From SIG701 sp045611685 (GTDB lineage Bacteria > Bacillota > Clostridia > Oscillospirales > CAG-272), in assembly GCA_045611685.1 (NCBI GenBank), contig JAZKXO010000087.1:1-59681 (forward strand): a stretch of 59,681 nt of DNA. The letters run 5' to 3'. A model generated the notes under the pieces. The model was given only the letters and a program-made list of their open reading frames with translations, did not search any database and had not been told where the DNA came from. Position numbers and translations under genes: made by a program. Of the stretch, positions 43,423 through 51,655 are shown one piece after another; within the stretch, counting starts at the first letter, position 1, and every line of letters starts with the position of its first letter.

Positions 43423-45213
43423 TTACTGGATCGGTTCAAAATCGGCGGCACCGTGCTTGCAGAGAGGACAGATGAAATCCTCCGGCAAGGGATCGCCTTC
43501 ATACACGTAGCCGCAGATCTTGCAAACGTAGCCTTTTTTACCCTCCGTCTCGGGCTTCGGCTTTACGTTCGCGTGATAATACGCGTACGTCATCGTTTCT
43601 CTGTCGGAGAGAACTCTCGCCTCACTTACCGAGCAGATGAACATGCCGTGTGTATCAAGATCGACGTACTGCTCCACTTTCAGAGACAAAAACGAGTTGA
43701 TATAGCGCGGGAGGAACACAAGCCCGTTATCGGAGCGAAGCGGCTCACAGTCCGCGAACTTATCGACGCTTCTTCCGCTTTGGAAGCCGAACACCTCAAA
43801 CACGCGGAAGGGCGCGTCCACGGAGAGACAGTTGATGTTCATCTTGCCTGTCTGCTTTATGACGTGATGCGAGTAATTCTCCTTGTTGATCGTTACGGCG
43901 ATCCGGTTCGGCGTGCTCGTCACCTGCGAGACGGTATTGACGATAAGGCCGTTGTCCTTTTTGCCGTCGTTCGACGTTACGACGTAGAGGCCGTAGCCGA
44001 TCTTGAAAAGTGCGGTCAGATCGTTTTTGTCGGCGGTCGCATCCTGCTGCGCGAGATACTCCTTACACAGCTCAGAAACGAGGCTGTCGAGCTGTCCGCG
44101 GCTCTCTTCATTGAGTGCAGACAGGATCTTGACCGTCGTATCGGTATACGTGATATTTTTGGATTTTTCAAGCATGCCGCGCATCACCTTGGCGGCGAGC
44201 GGTGCCCAGCTTCCGTTTTCAATCAGAGCGACCGTACGGTTCTGGAAGCCACGCTCGGTGAGATGCGTGATGAAATCCCGCATAAACGGGAATATCTCCG
44301 CGTTGTAGGTAGTCGTGGCGAGAACAACCTTCGAGAGGCGGAACGCCTCTGCCACCACCTCGGACATATCCGAGCGTGCCAGATCACGGACGACTACCTT
44401 CGGACATCCGTTGGCGGTCAGTTTCTCCGCCAGCTGCAAGACGGCTTTTCTCGTATTGCCGTAAACGGAGGTGTAGGCGATAAGGATGCCTTCTTCCTCG
44501 GGCTGGTAGGACGACCAGGTGTCATAGAGACTGAGATAATGGCCAAGATTCTCCGTCAGAACGGGACCGTGAAGCGGGCAGATCTTCTCGATATCGAGCG
44601 CGGCGGCCTTCTTAAGCAGCGCCTGCACCTGCGCACCGTATTTCCCGACGATGCCGATATAATAGCGGCGTGCCTCGTCCTCCCACGGCTCGTTCGCATC
44701 GAGCGCGCCGAATTTACCGAATCCGTCGGCGGAAAAGAGCACCTTATCGGTGCTGTCGTACGTAACGATGACCTCCGGCCAATGGACCATCGGTGCAGTC
44801 ACGAACGTGAGGTTATGCTTACCGAGGGAAAGCGTATCGCCCTCTCCAACGATGATCCGCCGATCGGCAAAATCCGTACCGAAGAAGTTCCCCATCATAG
44901 TGAACGCTTTCGCCGAAGAGACGATCTTCGCGTCCGGGTACGCCTTCGCAAAGGTATGGATATTCGCGGAGTGATCCGGCTCCATATGCTGTACAATAAG
45001 GTAATCCGGCTTTCTGCCGTCGAGTGTGTTCGCAATGTTGTCAAGCCATTCGTGCGTGAATGCGGCGTCCACCGTATCGAGAACGGCAATCTTTTCGTCA
45101 ATGATCGCGTAGGAGTTGTACGACATGCCATGCGGCACCTTGTACTGTCCCTCAAACAGATCGATTTTTCGGTCGTTAACACCGATATATCTGATATCGC
45201 CCGTGATCGTCAT
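43423..45213 (-). CDS. Flavodiiron protein with flavin-reductase-like and rubredoxin domains
   Basis: 596 residues, about 200 longer than the two-domain core. Residues 1-250: metallo-beta-lactamase-like diiron domain with ligands in QHMEPDHSANIH and later His/Asp. About 255-395: flavodoxin domain binding FMN (AYTSVYGNTRKA). About 410-545: flavin-reductase-like domain (FKIGYGLYVVTS, STPNRIAVTINK). Last 50: a rubredoxin-like end with YVCKICGYVYEGDPLPEDF and CPLCKHG. It reduces O2 to water or NO to N2O, protecting an anaerobe, and this layout could pass electrons from NAD(P)H internally. Promoter at 45244-45272. Confidence 0.93.
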   Translation of the reverse strand: MTITGDIRYIGVNDRKIDLFEGQYKVPHGMSYNSYAIIDEKIAVLDTVDAAFTHEWLDNIANTLDGRKPDYLIVQHMEPDHSANIHTFAKAYPDAKIVSSAKAFTMMGNFFGTDFADRRIIVGEGDTLSLGKHNLTFVTAPMVHWPEVIVTYDSTDKVLFSADGFGKFGALDANEPWEDEARRYYIGIVGKYGAQVQALLKKAAALDIEKICPLHGPVLTENLGHYLSLYDTWSSYQPEEEGILIAYTSVYGNTRKAVLQLAEKLTANGCPKVVVRDLARSDMSEVVAEAFRLSKVVLATTTYNAEIFPFMRDFITHLTERGFQNRTVALIENGSWAPLAAKVMRGMLEKSKNITYTDTTVKILSALNEESRGQLDSLVSELCKEYLAQQDATADKNDLTALFKIGYGLYVVTSNDGKKDNGLIVNTVSQVTSTPNRIAVTINKENYSHHVIKQTGKMNINCLSVDAPFRVFEVFGFQSGRSVDKFADCEPLRSDNGLVFLPRYINSFLSLKVEQYVDLDTHGMFICSVSEARVLSDRETMTYAYYHANVKPKPETEGKKGYVCKICGYVYEGDPLPEDFICPLCKHGAADFEPIQ

Positions 45214-45243
45214 ATCTCAAACCTCCGTAAATTTCCTACGCAT

Positions 45244-45272
45244 ATTATAGCACATATTCGTGCCCGATTCAA
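45244..45272 (-). promoter_or_regulatory. Promoter of the flavodiiron-rubredoxin operon
   Basis: Minus strand TTGAAT (45267-45272), 17-bp spacer, TATAAT (45244-45249). Confidence 0.78.
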
Positions 45273-45306
45273 TATTCTCTGCCGTTTTCGGCGAGAAATT
45301 TTCCGT

Positions 45307-46341
45307 TTAGAAGCACTTGCCGTCGCGGCAGTCCCGGGCGCTTCCGCCCTTGTAGCAAAGCTCGTTCGGGCACTGGTTCGTCTCAAAAAAGCCAACTATA
45401 TTATTGACCGTCGTCTCCGCAATATTCGAGAGCGCCTCCTCGGTGAGAAACGCCTGATGGGACGTTACGATCACGTTCGGCATGGAGATGAGTCTGGCCA
45501 GCGTATCGTCGTCCAGAATGTGGCCCGAGAAATCCTCGAAAAACAGATCGGATTCCTCCTCGTATACATCAAGGCACGCCGCGCCCACTTTACGCGACTT
45601 GATCGCGGCGAGAAGCGCCTCCGCATCGACGAGCGCTCCGCGGGACGTGTTAAGGATCACCACGCCGCGCTTGCATTTTTCGAGCGACACCTCGTCTATG
45701 ACGTGGTACGTCTCCTCCGTGAGGGGGCAGTGGAGCGAGATAATATCGCTCCCCGCGAACAGCTCGTCAAGGGAAACGTAGCGGACGGTATCGCCGTTAT
45801 CGAGGTCCTCTGCGGGAAATTTGTCGTACGCCAGAACCTTCATCCCGAAACCGCGGCAGATATCAATAAACACACGCCCGATCCGTCCCGTGCCGATGAC
45901 GCCGACCGTTTTCCCGTGAAGATCGAAGCCTGTCATGCCGGAGAGGCTGAAATTATAATCTCTCGTACGGATAAACGCCTTGTGGATCCGCCGAATCGAG
46001 GTGAGAAGCAGCGCCATCGTATGCTCCGCCACGGCGTAGGGAGAGTACGCGGGCACGCGGAGCACGTGAATTTTGCCATAGGCGTGCTTCATATCGACGT
46101 TGTTGAATCCCGCACAGCGGAGAGCGACCACACCGACGCCCATCTCCGCGAGACGATCAATGACGGCGGCGTTTACGGTATCGTTCACGAACACGCACAC
46201 GCCGTCAAAGCCGTGCGCCAGCTCGGCGGTATCCTCGTTCAGCTTCGTTTCAAAATATTTAAACGCAACGCCGCGCTCTTTTCCGAACAGATCAAACGAC
46301 GGCTTATCGTACGGCTTTGCATCAAAGAATGCGATTTTCAT
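45307..46341 (-). CDS. D-lactate dehydrogenase / D-2-hydroxyacid dehydrogenase
   Basis: 344-residue NAD-dependent enzyme, probably reducing pyruvate to D-lactate. The substrate domain has RCAGFNNVD; the NAD site is GVIGTGRIGRVFIDIC; the catalytic Arg is in LNTSRGALVD, the Glu in LDVYEEESDLFFED and the His in SHQAFLTEEAL. A Cys-containing C-terminal tail (CYKGGSARDCRDGKCF) is longer than in most LdhA and resembles LdhA/HicDH-like members of Clostridia. A TATAAT lies upstream on the minus strand near 46375. Monocistronic. Confidence 0.92.
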   Translation of the reverse strand: MKIAFFDAKPYDKPSFDLFGKERGVAFKYFETKLNEDTAELAHGFDGVCVFVNDTVNAAVIDRLAEMGVGVVALRCAGFNNVDMKHAYGKIHVLRVPAYSPYAVAEHTMALLLTSIRRIHKAFIRTRDYNFSLSGMTGFDLHGKTVGVIGTGRIGRVFIDICRGFGMKVLAYDKFPAEDLDNGDTVRYVSLDELFAGSDIISLHCPLTEETYHVIDEVSLEKCKRGVVILNTSRGALVDAEALLAAIKSRKVGAACLDVYEEESDLFFEDFSGHILDDDTLARLISMPNVIVTSHQAFLTEEALSNIAETTVNNIVGFFETNQCPNELCYKGGSARDCRDGKCF

Positions 46342-46448
46342 TTTTACTCTCCTTCGTTTTTATAGTACCATTATAATATAATAATCACAAAGAATCTACT
46401 GAAAATGCAGAAGAAGACGAATTTTTTAACGGAAATTTTTTCAACTGC

Positions 46449-46495
46449 AAAAAAGAGCGCTCCCCGCCTTTCGGCGAAGAACGCTCTCTTTTATT
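46449..46495 (-). terminator. Terminator of the SLH fragment
   Basis: AAAAGAGCG...CGCTCTCTTTT outer stem with an inner CGCC/GGCG pairing; T-rich tail on the minus strand. Confidence 0.75.
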
Positions 46496-46503
46496 TTGAG
46501 GGA

Positions 46504-47241
46504 TCAATCGTTGGCGTCAGACCACATTTTTTCAAGTGCCGCCCAATCACGAACGGGAAGGATCGCCTCCCAGATCTCGTGATCGCTGATGTAGGAATAG
46601 GCGTGGGAGTTCGTTGCCTCCTGCACCTCCGCATAGTACCATGCGTTTATGTCCGCGTTGTCGGACCAGATGATCATGCCGGGCAAGAGATAATCCTTAT
46701 GCGGTGCACGGCCGAGCGTGCGGTTGATGATCTTCATGGCTTCCGCACGGGTTACGGGACGGTCCGGATCAAACGTGCCGTTGCCGTCGCCCTCTATGAA
46801 TCCCATCTCTGCTGCGGCATTGATAAAGGATGCTGCCCAGTGGCCCGACGTATCGCCGAAGGCAGTGCCTGCCGCGGCGGAGCCGCCGCCGTAGAAGGAC
46901 ATCGCGATCTTTACAAGCTCCGCGCGGGTGATTGCCTGATCGGGACGGAACGTATTGTCTTCATATCCTTCAAGGACACCCGCTTTCGCCAGAGTGGAAA
47001 CGGCGTTATTGTACCATGCGTCGCTCGATACGTCCGTGAATGAATTGCTCTGCGACCAATATTCCGCGCGCTTGTCGTCCGTCAGAAGGCGGAAGAAGAT
47101 CGTTGCGATCTCGGCACGGGTAATATTGTCCTCGGGACGCACCATTCCGTCGGGATATCCGATGATATATCCGAAGTGATCGTCCGTTACAAGCGGAATC
47201 GCTGCATAGGTGTTTTTAAACGTAATCACCGTCGGGGACAT
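46504..47241 (-). CDS. C-terminal SLH fragment of a broken surface protein
   Basis: Open frame of up to 245 codons with three SLH motifs: DHFGYIIGYPDGMVRPEDNI, VLEGYEDNTFRPDQAITR and FIEGDGNGTFDPDRPVTR. There is no signal peptide and no ribosome site, so it is not an independent gene. Its first residues, TVITFKNTYA, resemble the last Cna-B-type strand that precedes SLH domains in large clostridial surface proteins. It is in the +1 frame relative to the vWA fragment, overlapping its end by 26 bases. The SLH part would have anchored the protein to the wall. Best read as the displaced 3' end of the gene at 47216-48115. Confidence 0.8.
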   Translation of the reverse strand: MSPTVITFKNTYAAIPLVTDDHFGYIIGYPDGMVRPEDNITRAEIATIFFRLLTDDKRAEYWSQSNSFTDVSSDAWYNNAVSTLAKAGVLEGYEDNTFRPDQAITRAELVKIAMSFYGGGSAAAGTAFGDTSGHWAASFINAAAEMGFIEGDGNGTFDPDRPVTRAEAMKIINRTLGRAPHKDYLLPGMIIWSDNADINAWYYAEVQEATNSHAYSYISDHEIWEAILPVRDWAALEKMWSDAND

Positions 47242-48115
47242 TTGCAGCGGTCAGGTTTTTCACCACCTGGGTATAGTTGTATTCGTTGCTGCCGCTTCCA
47301 AACGTATCGTTGCCCTCGGCGATAGACGCACTGCCGCCCGCATAGGAGGCACTGCCGAATTTCACAAGCGCGATCCGGTGCAGATGGGTGCCGCCGCCTG
47401 CAAGGATCTCCGCGTTCTTCTGGTGGGTAGTCTCGATAAACGTATCGACGGCAGTTTTCAAGGCGTCGATCGCATACTCATGGTCCGTCTGTACCGTGCG
47501 GCTGTAAAACTGCACCACGGGATAACCGAACTCGCGGGGCGCAGATGCACCGTCTTGCATAGTAGGATACACGTACGTCCGCTGATCGTTTTCGCCGCTG
47601 TACCAATAGTAGTCGCAGTTGCCATCGTCCGTATCTGCATGCTGTACTTCTACGTAATGATCGGTTTCCGTACCCAGATTGATATAGTAGGAAGTATACG
47701 TGGAAGAAAAGCCGTAGTAATTGTCCGTCCAAATAAGGAATCCGCGCTCCACGTAGGATGCGTAGGCAGCATTGTAGGTGGTGGTCGTGGTAGTGGAGAT
47801 GACCTCGTCGTCCATAGAACCGGAAACGTCCAGAACGAGAACGATATCGGTAGGTACGTTCGTGGTGGTATGGCGCACTACGCCGGTGGTGTACGCCTCA
47901 ATAATTATATCCACCGTACCGTCCGGCTGATCGTTGACCTTATGAGGTACAACGCCTTTACGGAATACGACACCGTCTGCCTGGTTTTCGTTTTCCATAA
48001 CGTTGGAAAGCGCACGGGCAGAGGGGACTGCCGCTGCCGTTCTGATACTGCCGATGGGGAATACCGACAAAAGCAGAACAAGGCTCATAATCGTTGACAA
48101 AATCCGTTTTTTCAT
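47216..48115 (-). CDS. N-terminal vWA fragment of a broken surface protein
   Basis: 299 residues with a signal peptide (MKKRILSTIMSLVLLLSVFP, ending near TAAA) and the first part of a von Willebrand A domain with the metal site DIVLVLDVSGSMDDEV. The domain stops early, after YTQVVKNLTAAN, before the later metal-binding loops expected in a complete vWA domain, and a TAA follows eight codons later. The next bases encode a SLH region in the +1 frame. The intact protein was probably a multi-kilobase adhesin that lost its middle. Promoter and ribosome site are intact, so a truncated secreted product is possible. Confidence 0.8.
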   Translation of the reverse strand: MKKRILSTIMSLVLLLSVFPIGSIRTAAAVPSARALSNVMENENQADGVVFRKGVVPHKVNDQPDGTVDIIIEAYTTGVVRHTTTNVPTDIVLVLDVSGSMDDEVISTTTTTTYNAAYASYVERGFLIWTDNYYGFSSTYTSYYINLGTETDHYVEVQHADTDDGNCDYYWYSGENDQRTYVYPTMQDGASAPREFGYPVVQFYSRTVQTDHEYAIDALKTAVDTFIETTHQKNAEILAGGGTHLHRIALVKFGSASYAGGSASIAEGNDTFGSGSNEYNYTQVVKNLTAANVPDGDYV

Positions 48116-48217
48116 TCTTCTTCTCCTCTCATTCGTTCCGGATTTATATACAGGATCGGCAAGAGGGGATCCATCTTGGCGATTGTGTTTTATACCGAAA
48201 GATACTGATACAGCATA

Positions 48218-48246
48218 ATTATATCACCCCAAAAATTTCATGTCAA
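48218..48246 (-). promoter_or_regulatory. Promoter of the vWA gene
   Basis: Minus strand TTGACA (48241-48246), 17-bp spacer, TATAAT (48218-48223): a full consensus match. Confidence 0.85.
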
Positions 48247-48333
48247 CAAAAATCCCGTCCCATTGGTAAAAAAGGAGCAAAAATGCTGTTTTTACAAAAA
48301 GGAGCGGCTCCGTGCCGACAGAGAAATCATAAA

Positions 48334-48358
48334 GGGCTGACGGTTTTCCCGTCAGCCC
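48334..48358 (-). terminator. Terminator of the DtxR-family gene
   Basis: GGGCTGACGG (48334-48343) with CCGTCAGCCC (48349-48358); the minus-strand tail is TTTATGATTTC, moderately T-rich. Confidence 0.75.
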
Positions 48359-48368
48359 TCGTTATGCA

Positions 48369-48740
48369 TTATTTCTTATGATTTAAATAGTACTCTTTCA
48401 CCGCCGCGAAGGATTTATCGCTGATCACGTGCTCTATACGGCAGGCATCTTCCGTCGCGGTCGCCTCGTCTACGCCAAGTGCCACGAGCATATTGGTAAG
48501 TACGGTATGGCGCTCGTACAGCTGCTCCGCGATCTGACGCCCTTTGGCGGTCATCGTAATATATCCCTCGGTGTCCACCAGGATATACGCATCCCTTTTG
48601 AGAATACCGACGGCGCGGCTGACGGAGGGCTTCGAATAGCCGAGATACGCACCGATATCGACCGCGCGGATCTTCTCATTCTTTTCTGACAAAACGTAAA
48701 TCGCCTCAAGATACATCTGTCCCGATTCGTACAGTGCCAT
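48369..48740 (-). CDS. DtxR/MntR-family metal-dependent repressor
   Basis: 123-residue regulator with a winged helix (VDIGAYLGYSKPSVSRAVGI as recognition region, then LKRDAYILVDTEGYITMTAKG) and a short dimer/metal domain (YERHTVLTNMLVALGVDEATA, EHVIS). It lacks the SH3-like third domain, as in MntR-type members. It is divergent from feoA-feoB, whose promoter and intergenic gap carry DtxR-like palindromes, so it probably represses iron uptake when Fe2+ is high. Mn2+ sensing is the alternative. Confidence 0.9.
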   Translation of the reverse strand: MALYESGQMYLEAIYVLSEKNEKIRAVDIGAYLGYSKPSVSRAVGILKRDAYILVDTEGYITMTAKGRQIAEQLYERHTVLTNMLVALGVDEATATEDACRIEHVISDKSFAAVKEYYLNHKK

Positions 48741-48773
48741 ATAGATTCCCCTCCCTCTGATAGTTACGTAATC

Positions 48774-48802
48774 ATTGTACCACAGTTGAAGCTCCGTTTC
48801 AA
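48774..48802 (-). promoter_or_regulatory. Promoter of the DtxR-family gene
   Basis: Minus strand TTGAAA (48797-48802), 17-bp spacer, TACAAT (48774-48779). No copy of the feo palindrome lies here. Confidence 0.75.
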
Positions 48803-48943
48803 GAAGTATCGCGTTTTAATTTTTGTCGGTCTTCCGTTTTTTGCAAAATCCTGCAAAATTGTACAAAATGCCGCACCGCGCCGCAAGCGCCGGCAAACCG
48901 GTTTGTAAAAATATACAAATTTATAAAAAAGGAGCAAAAACCG

Positions 48944-48972
48944 TTGACACGCAAGCGAAAACGGGGTATAAT
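48944..48972 (+). promoter_or_regulatory. Promoter of the feo operon
   Basis: TTGACA (48944-48949), 17-bp spacer, TATAAT (48967-48972). Transcription would start just inside the operator at 48982-48999. Confidence 0.9.
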
Positions 48973-48981
48973 ATACACACT

Positions 48982-48999
48982 GGTTAGCATCGGCTAACC
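48982..48999. promoter_or_regulatory. DtxR-type operator O1 at the feoA promoter
   Basis: GGTTAGCATCGGCTAACC, perfect 7-bp arms with a four-base centre, similar to the DtxR consensus core GGTTAGSCTAACC. It lies immediately downstream of the -10 box, where a bound repressor would block initiation. Confidence 0.82.
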
Positions 49000-49041
49000 G
49001 CTTGACTGCATCACACCCTGCGGGGAAAAGGAGCGCTTACG

Positions 49042-49254
49042 ATGAACTTAAGACAGGCACAGGACGGCGTAGAATATATCATAAGCAGAATCGAAACCGA
49101 CGACGAAGAACTGAACGCCTTTCTTTTTTCTCTCGGCTGTTACAGCGGGGAGACGATCACGGTCGTACGCCATCTCAAGGGCGGGTGCATCGTAGCGATC
49201 AAGGACGGAAGATATAATATTGATAATCAGCTTGCAGAAGCCATCATCATATAA
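49042..49254 (+). CDS. feoA: FeoA ferrous iron transport protein
   Basis: 70-residue SH3-like cytoplasmic protein that assists FeoB in Fe2+ uptake. The core LGCYSGETITVVRHLKGGCI, then AIKDGRYNIDNQLAEAI matches FeoA. AAAAGGAG lies upstream. First gene of the feo operon under the metal-responsive promoter; feoB follows after 140 bases that contain a second operator. Confidence 0.92.
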   Translation: MNLRQAQDGVEYIISRIETDDEELNAFLFSLGCYSGETITVVRHLKGGCIVAIKDGRYNIDNQLAEAIII

Positions 49255-49322
49255 TTTTGCACGCCGTAAAGTTATAATCCGGAAGATACCTTTGTGCAGG
49301 CCGATTATTTTTTTACCCACTC

Positions 49323-49340
49323 GGTTAGCATTGGCTAACC
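49323..49340. promoter_or_regulatory. DtxR-type operator O2 between feoA and feoB
   Basis: GGTTAGCATTGGCTAACC differs from O1 by a single central base. It lies 69 bases after the feoA stop and 54 before feoB. No obvious promoter is next to it, so it may act by roadblock or looping with O1 about 341 bp away. Confidence 0.78.
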
Positions 49341-49394
49341 AATATTCAAGACAGTAATTTATATCCCAAAGGATTAAAAACAGGAGGATTTCTT

Positions 49395-51410
49395 ATGAGA
49401 ATTGCCCTTACAGGCAACCCCAACTCAGGCAAGACCACCATGTATAATGCTTTGACCGGATGCAGTGAGAAGGTCGGCAACTGGGCAGGTGTTACCGTAG
49501 ACAAGAAAGAGCACCCCATCAAAAAGGCGTATGCAGGCAGCGAACAGCTGATCGCCGTTGACCTTCCCGGCGCGTACTCCATGTCCCCCTTCACGAGCGA
49601 GGAAAGCATCACAAGCTCCTTTGTCAAGAGTGAGCATCCCGACGCGATCATCAACATCGTGGATGCAACAAACCTCAGCCGCAGCCTTTTCTTCACGACA
49701 CAGCTTTTGGAGCTTGGTATTCCTGTTGTGGTCGCGCTGAATAAGCACGATGTTAATGAGAAGAAAGCAAACAAGATCGACGCAGATGCTCTTTCCGCAA
49801 AGCTCGGCTGTCCCGTTATCCATACTGTTTCCACCTCTGCCGAGGGCTTGAAGGCAGTTGTTGAAGCAGCGATCGCAGCAGTAGGAAAAACGCAAAAAGC
49901 CCCTTACGTACAGGGCAATATTGATCTTTCCGACAAGGCGGTTGTTGAGACTGCCGACCGTCAGCGCTTTGCTTTTGTAAACGATATCGTTAAATCGGTT
50001 GAAACCCGCAAGGTTCTTACTAAGCACAAGAATAAGGGAGATACAATCGATACCGTGCTTACGAACAAGTGGCTCGGCATCCCGATCTTCGCTCTTATTA
50101 TGTGGGCGGTGTTCTGGATCTCGCAGGCTGGCCCCGGCTTGTGGCTTTCCGAGGGCCTTGACATTGGTGAAACGCACCTTTGGGGACTCGTAGACTGCAT
50201 CGGTTGGTTCAAGGGAATCGTTGAAGGTTGGCTCGGCGGAGCGCACCATCTCATAAAAGCAATCATTCTTGAAGGCATCATCGAAGGCGTTGCCGCCGTT
50301 GTCGGCTTCTTGCCGCTCGTAATGGTTATGTACTTTCTTATCGCTCTTCTTGAGGATTGCGGGTATATGGCCCGTGCCACCGTCGTTCTTGATCCCATCT
50401 TTAAGAAGGTTGGGCTTTCGGGCAAATCCGTTATCCCCTTCATCATCGGCACGGGTTGTGCTATTCCCGGCGTTATGGCTTGCCGCACGATCCGCAACGA
50501 GCGTGAGCGCAGAGCCACTGCTATGCTGACTCCCTTTATGCCTTGCGGCGCGAAGCTCCCCGTTATCTCCCTCTTTGCGGGTGCATTCTTCGGTGAATCC
50601 GCCTGGGTGGGCGTAACGATGTATTTTGTTGGTATCGTACTCATTCTTCTTTGCGCCCTTCTCGTCAATGCGCTGAACGGTCATAAGGCAAGAAAATCCT
50701 TCTTCATTATCGAGCTTCCCGAATACAAAGCGCCTTCCTTCGGGTTGGCTTTCAAGGCGATGTGTCAGAGAGGTTGGGCTTACATAGTAAAAGCCGGCAC
50801 GGTTATTCTTGTATGCAACTTCGTCGTTTACATGATGCAGACCTACGGCTGGAACCTCCAAATGGTCGAAGATCCCTCAAACTCCATTCTTGCCTCTGTC
50901 GCAACACCTATCGCATACGTAATCGCTCCTATCGTAGGCGTGGCTCTTTGGCAGCTTGCCGCCGCCGCTGTTACCGGCTTTATCGCAAAAGAGTGCGTTG
51001 TTTCCACTCTTGCTACCGTATTCATGTTTGAGCATCTGATAGGCGAGGATCTCGAAGCCGTTGGCGCTATTACAGGCGCAAATATGGGCGGTATCTCTGT
51101 CGTTGCAGGTCTTGCGTTCCTTATGTTCAACCTCTTTACGCCTCCTTGCTTTGCGGCTCTTGGCGCTATGAACTCCGAAATCAAGAGCAGAAAGTGGTTC
51201 TGGGCAGGCATCGGTCTTCAGTTTGCCGTCGGATATACAATCGCATTCCTCGTATTCTTCTTCGGTACGCTCTTTACGGGCGGCTCCTTCGGTGCCGCTT
51301 GGATGCCTATCCTCGGCTGGGCTATTGTTCTTGCCATTGCGGCGATCTTCACCGTGATGATCACCAGCAAAAACAAGCAGCTGAAGGCTGAATACGCTCT
51401 TACCGCATAA
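49395..51410 (+). CDS. feoB: FeoB ferrous iron transporter
   Basis: 671-residue Fe2+ permease. The N-terminal G domain has GNPNSGKTTMYNALTG, a G3 DLPGAYSM and G4 NKHD; a helical insertion follows, then about eight to ten membrane helices with two Gate motifs (for example GCAIPGVMACRT and ECVVSTL). AGGAGG precedes the ATG. The neighbours FeoA, a Cys-rich small protein and the DtxR regulator complete the locus. The codon use is a little more T-rich than in the genes around it. Confidence 0.95.
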   Translation: MRIALTGNPNSGKTTMYNALTGCSEKVGNWAGVTVDKKEHPIKKAYAGSEQLIAVDLPGAYSMSPFTSEESITSSFVKSEHPDAIINIVDATNLSRSLFFTTQLLELGIPVVVALNKHDVNEKKANKIDADALSAKLGCPVIHTVSTSAEGLKAVVEAAIAAVGKTQKAPYVQGNIDLSDKAVVETADRQRFAFVNDIVKSVETRKVLTKHKNKGDTIDTVLTNKWLGIPIFALIMWAVFWISQAGPGLWLSEGLDIGETHLWGLVDCIGWFKGIVEGWLGGAHHLIKAIILEGIIEGVAAVVGFLPLVMVMYFLIALLEDCGYMARATVVLDPIFKKVGLSGKSVIPFIIGTGCAIPGVMACRTIRNERERRATAMLTPFMPCGAKLPVISLFAGAFFGESAWVGVTMYFVGIVLILLCALLVNALNGHKARKSFFIIELPEYKAPSFGLAFKAMCQRGWAYIVKAGTVILVCNFVVYMMQTYGWNLQMVEDPSNSILASVATPIAYVIAPIVGVALWQLAAAAVTGFIAKECVVSTLATVFMFEHLIGEDLEAVGAITGANMGGISVVAGLAFLMFNLFTPPCFAALGAMNSEIKSRKWFWAGIGLQFAVGYTIAFLVFFFGTLFTGGSFGAAWMPILGWAIVLAIAAIFTVMITSKNKQLKAEYALTA

Positions 51411-51412
51411 TT

Positions 51413-51592
51413 ATGGGCATCGTTGATTATATTGCAATCGCCGCCATCGTTCTGATCGTTGGCGCATCGGTATTCTATATCGTTCGCGCTAAGAAGCGCG
51501 GCGAAAAATGTGTCGGATGCCCTTACGCCAAACAGTGCGGCGGCAAATGCGGCAGCGACGCAAAAACGGATACCAAAAGCGATCGCCGATAA
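51413..51592 (+). CDS. FeoB-associated Cys-rich small membrane protein
   Basis: 59 residues, too short for many gene finders. It begins two bases after the feoB stop with IVDYIAIAAIVLIVGASVFY as a single helix, then a basic stretch and a Cys motif, C-x2-C-x6-C-x3-C (CVGC, CGGKC). It matches the FeoB-associated Cys-rich family, of the FeoC/FeoD kind, thought to aid iron handling at the membrane. A terminator follows. Confidence 0.88.
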   Translation: MGIVDYIAIAAIVLIVGASVFYIVRAKKRGEKCVGCPYAKQCGGKCGSDAKTDTKSDRR

Positions 51593-51601
51593 AAACTTTA
51601 A

Positions 51602-51627
51602 AACCCCGCCGAGAAATCGGCGGGGTT
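51602..51627 (+). terminator. Terminator of the feo operon
   Basis: AACCCCGCCGA (51602-51612) with TCGGCGGGGTT (51617-51627), loop GAAA, then a T-rich tail. Confidence 0.9.
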
Positions 51628-51655
51628 CATTTATTCAGACGGTCGGCAGGAAGTA

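Noticed and set aside
47205..47245. Programmed frameshift joining the vWA and SLH frames (GTTTAAAAAC)
   Set aside because: The needed shift is +1, not the -1 expected at such slippery runs, and the vWA domain is incomplete at the junction, so even a shift would not give a normal protein. Deletion is simpler.
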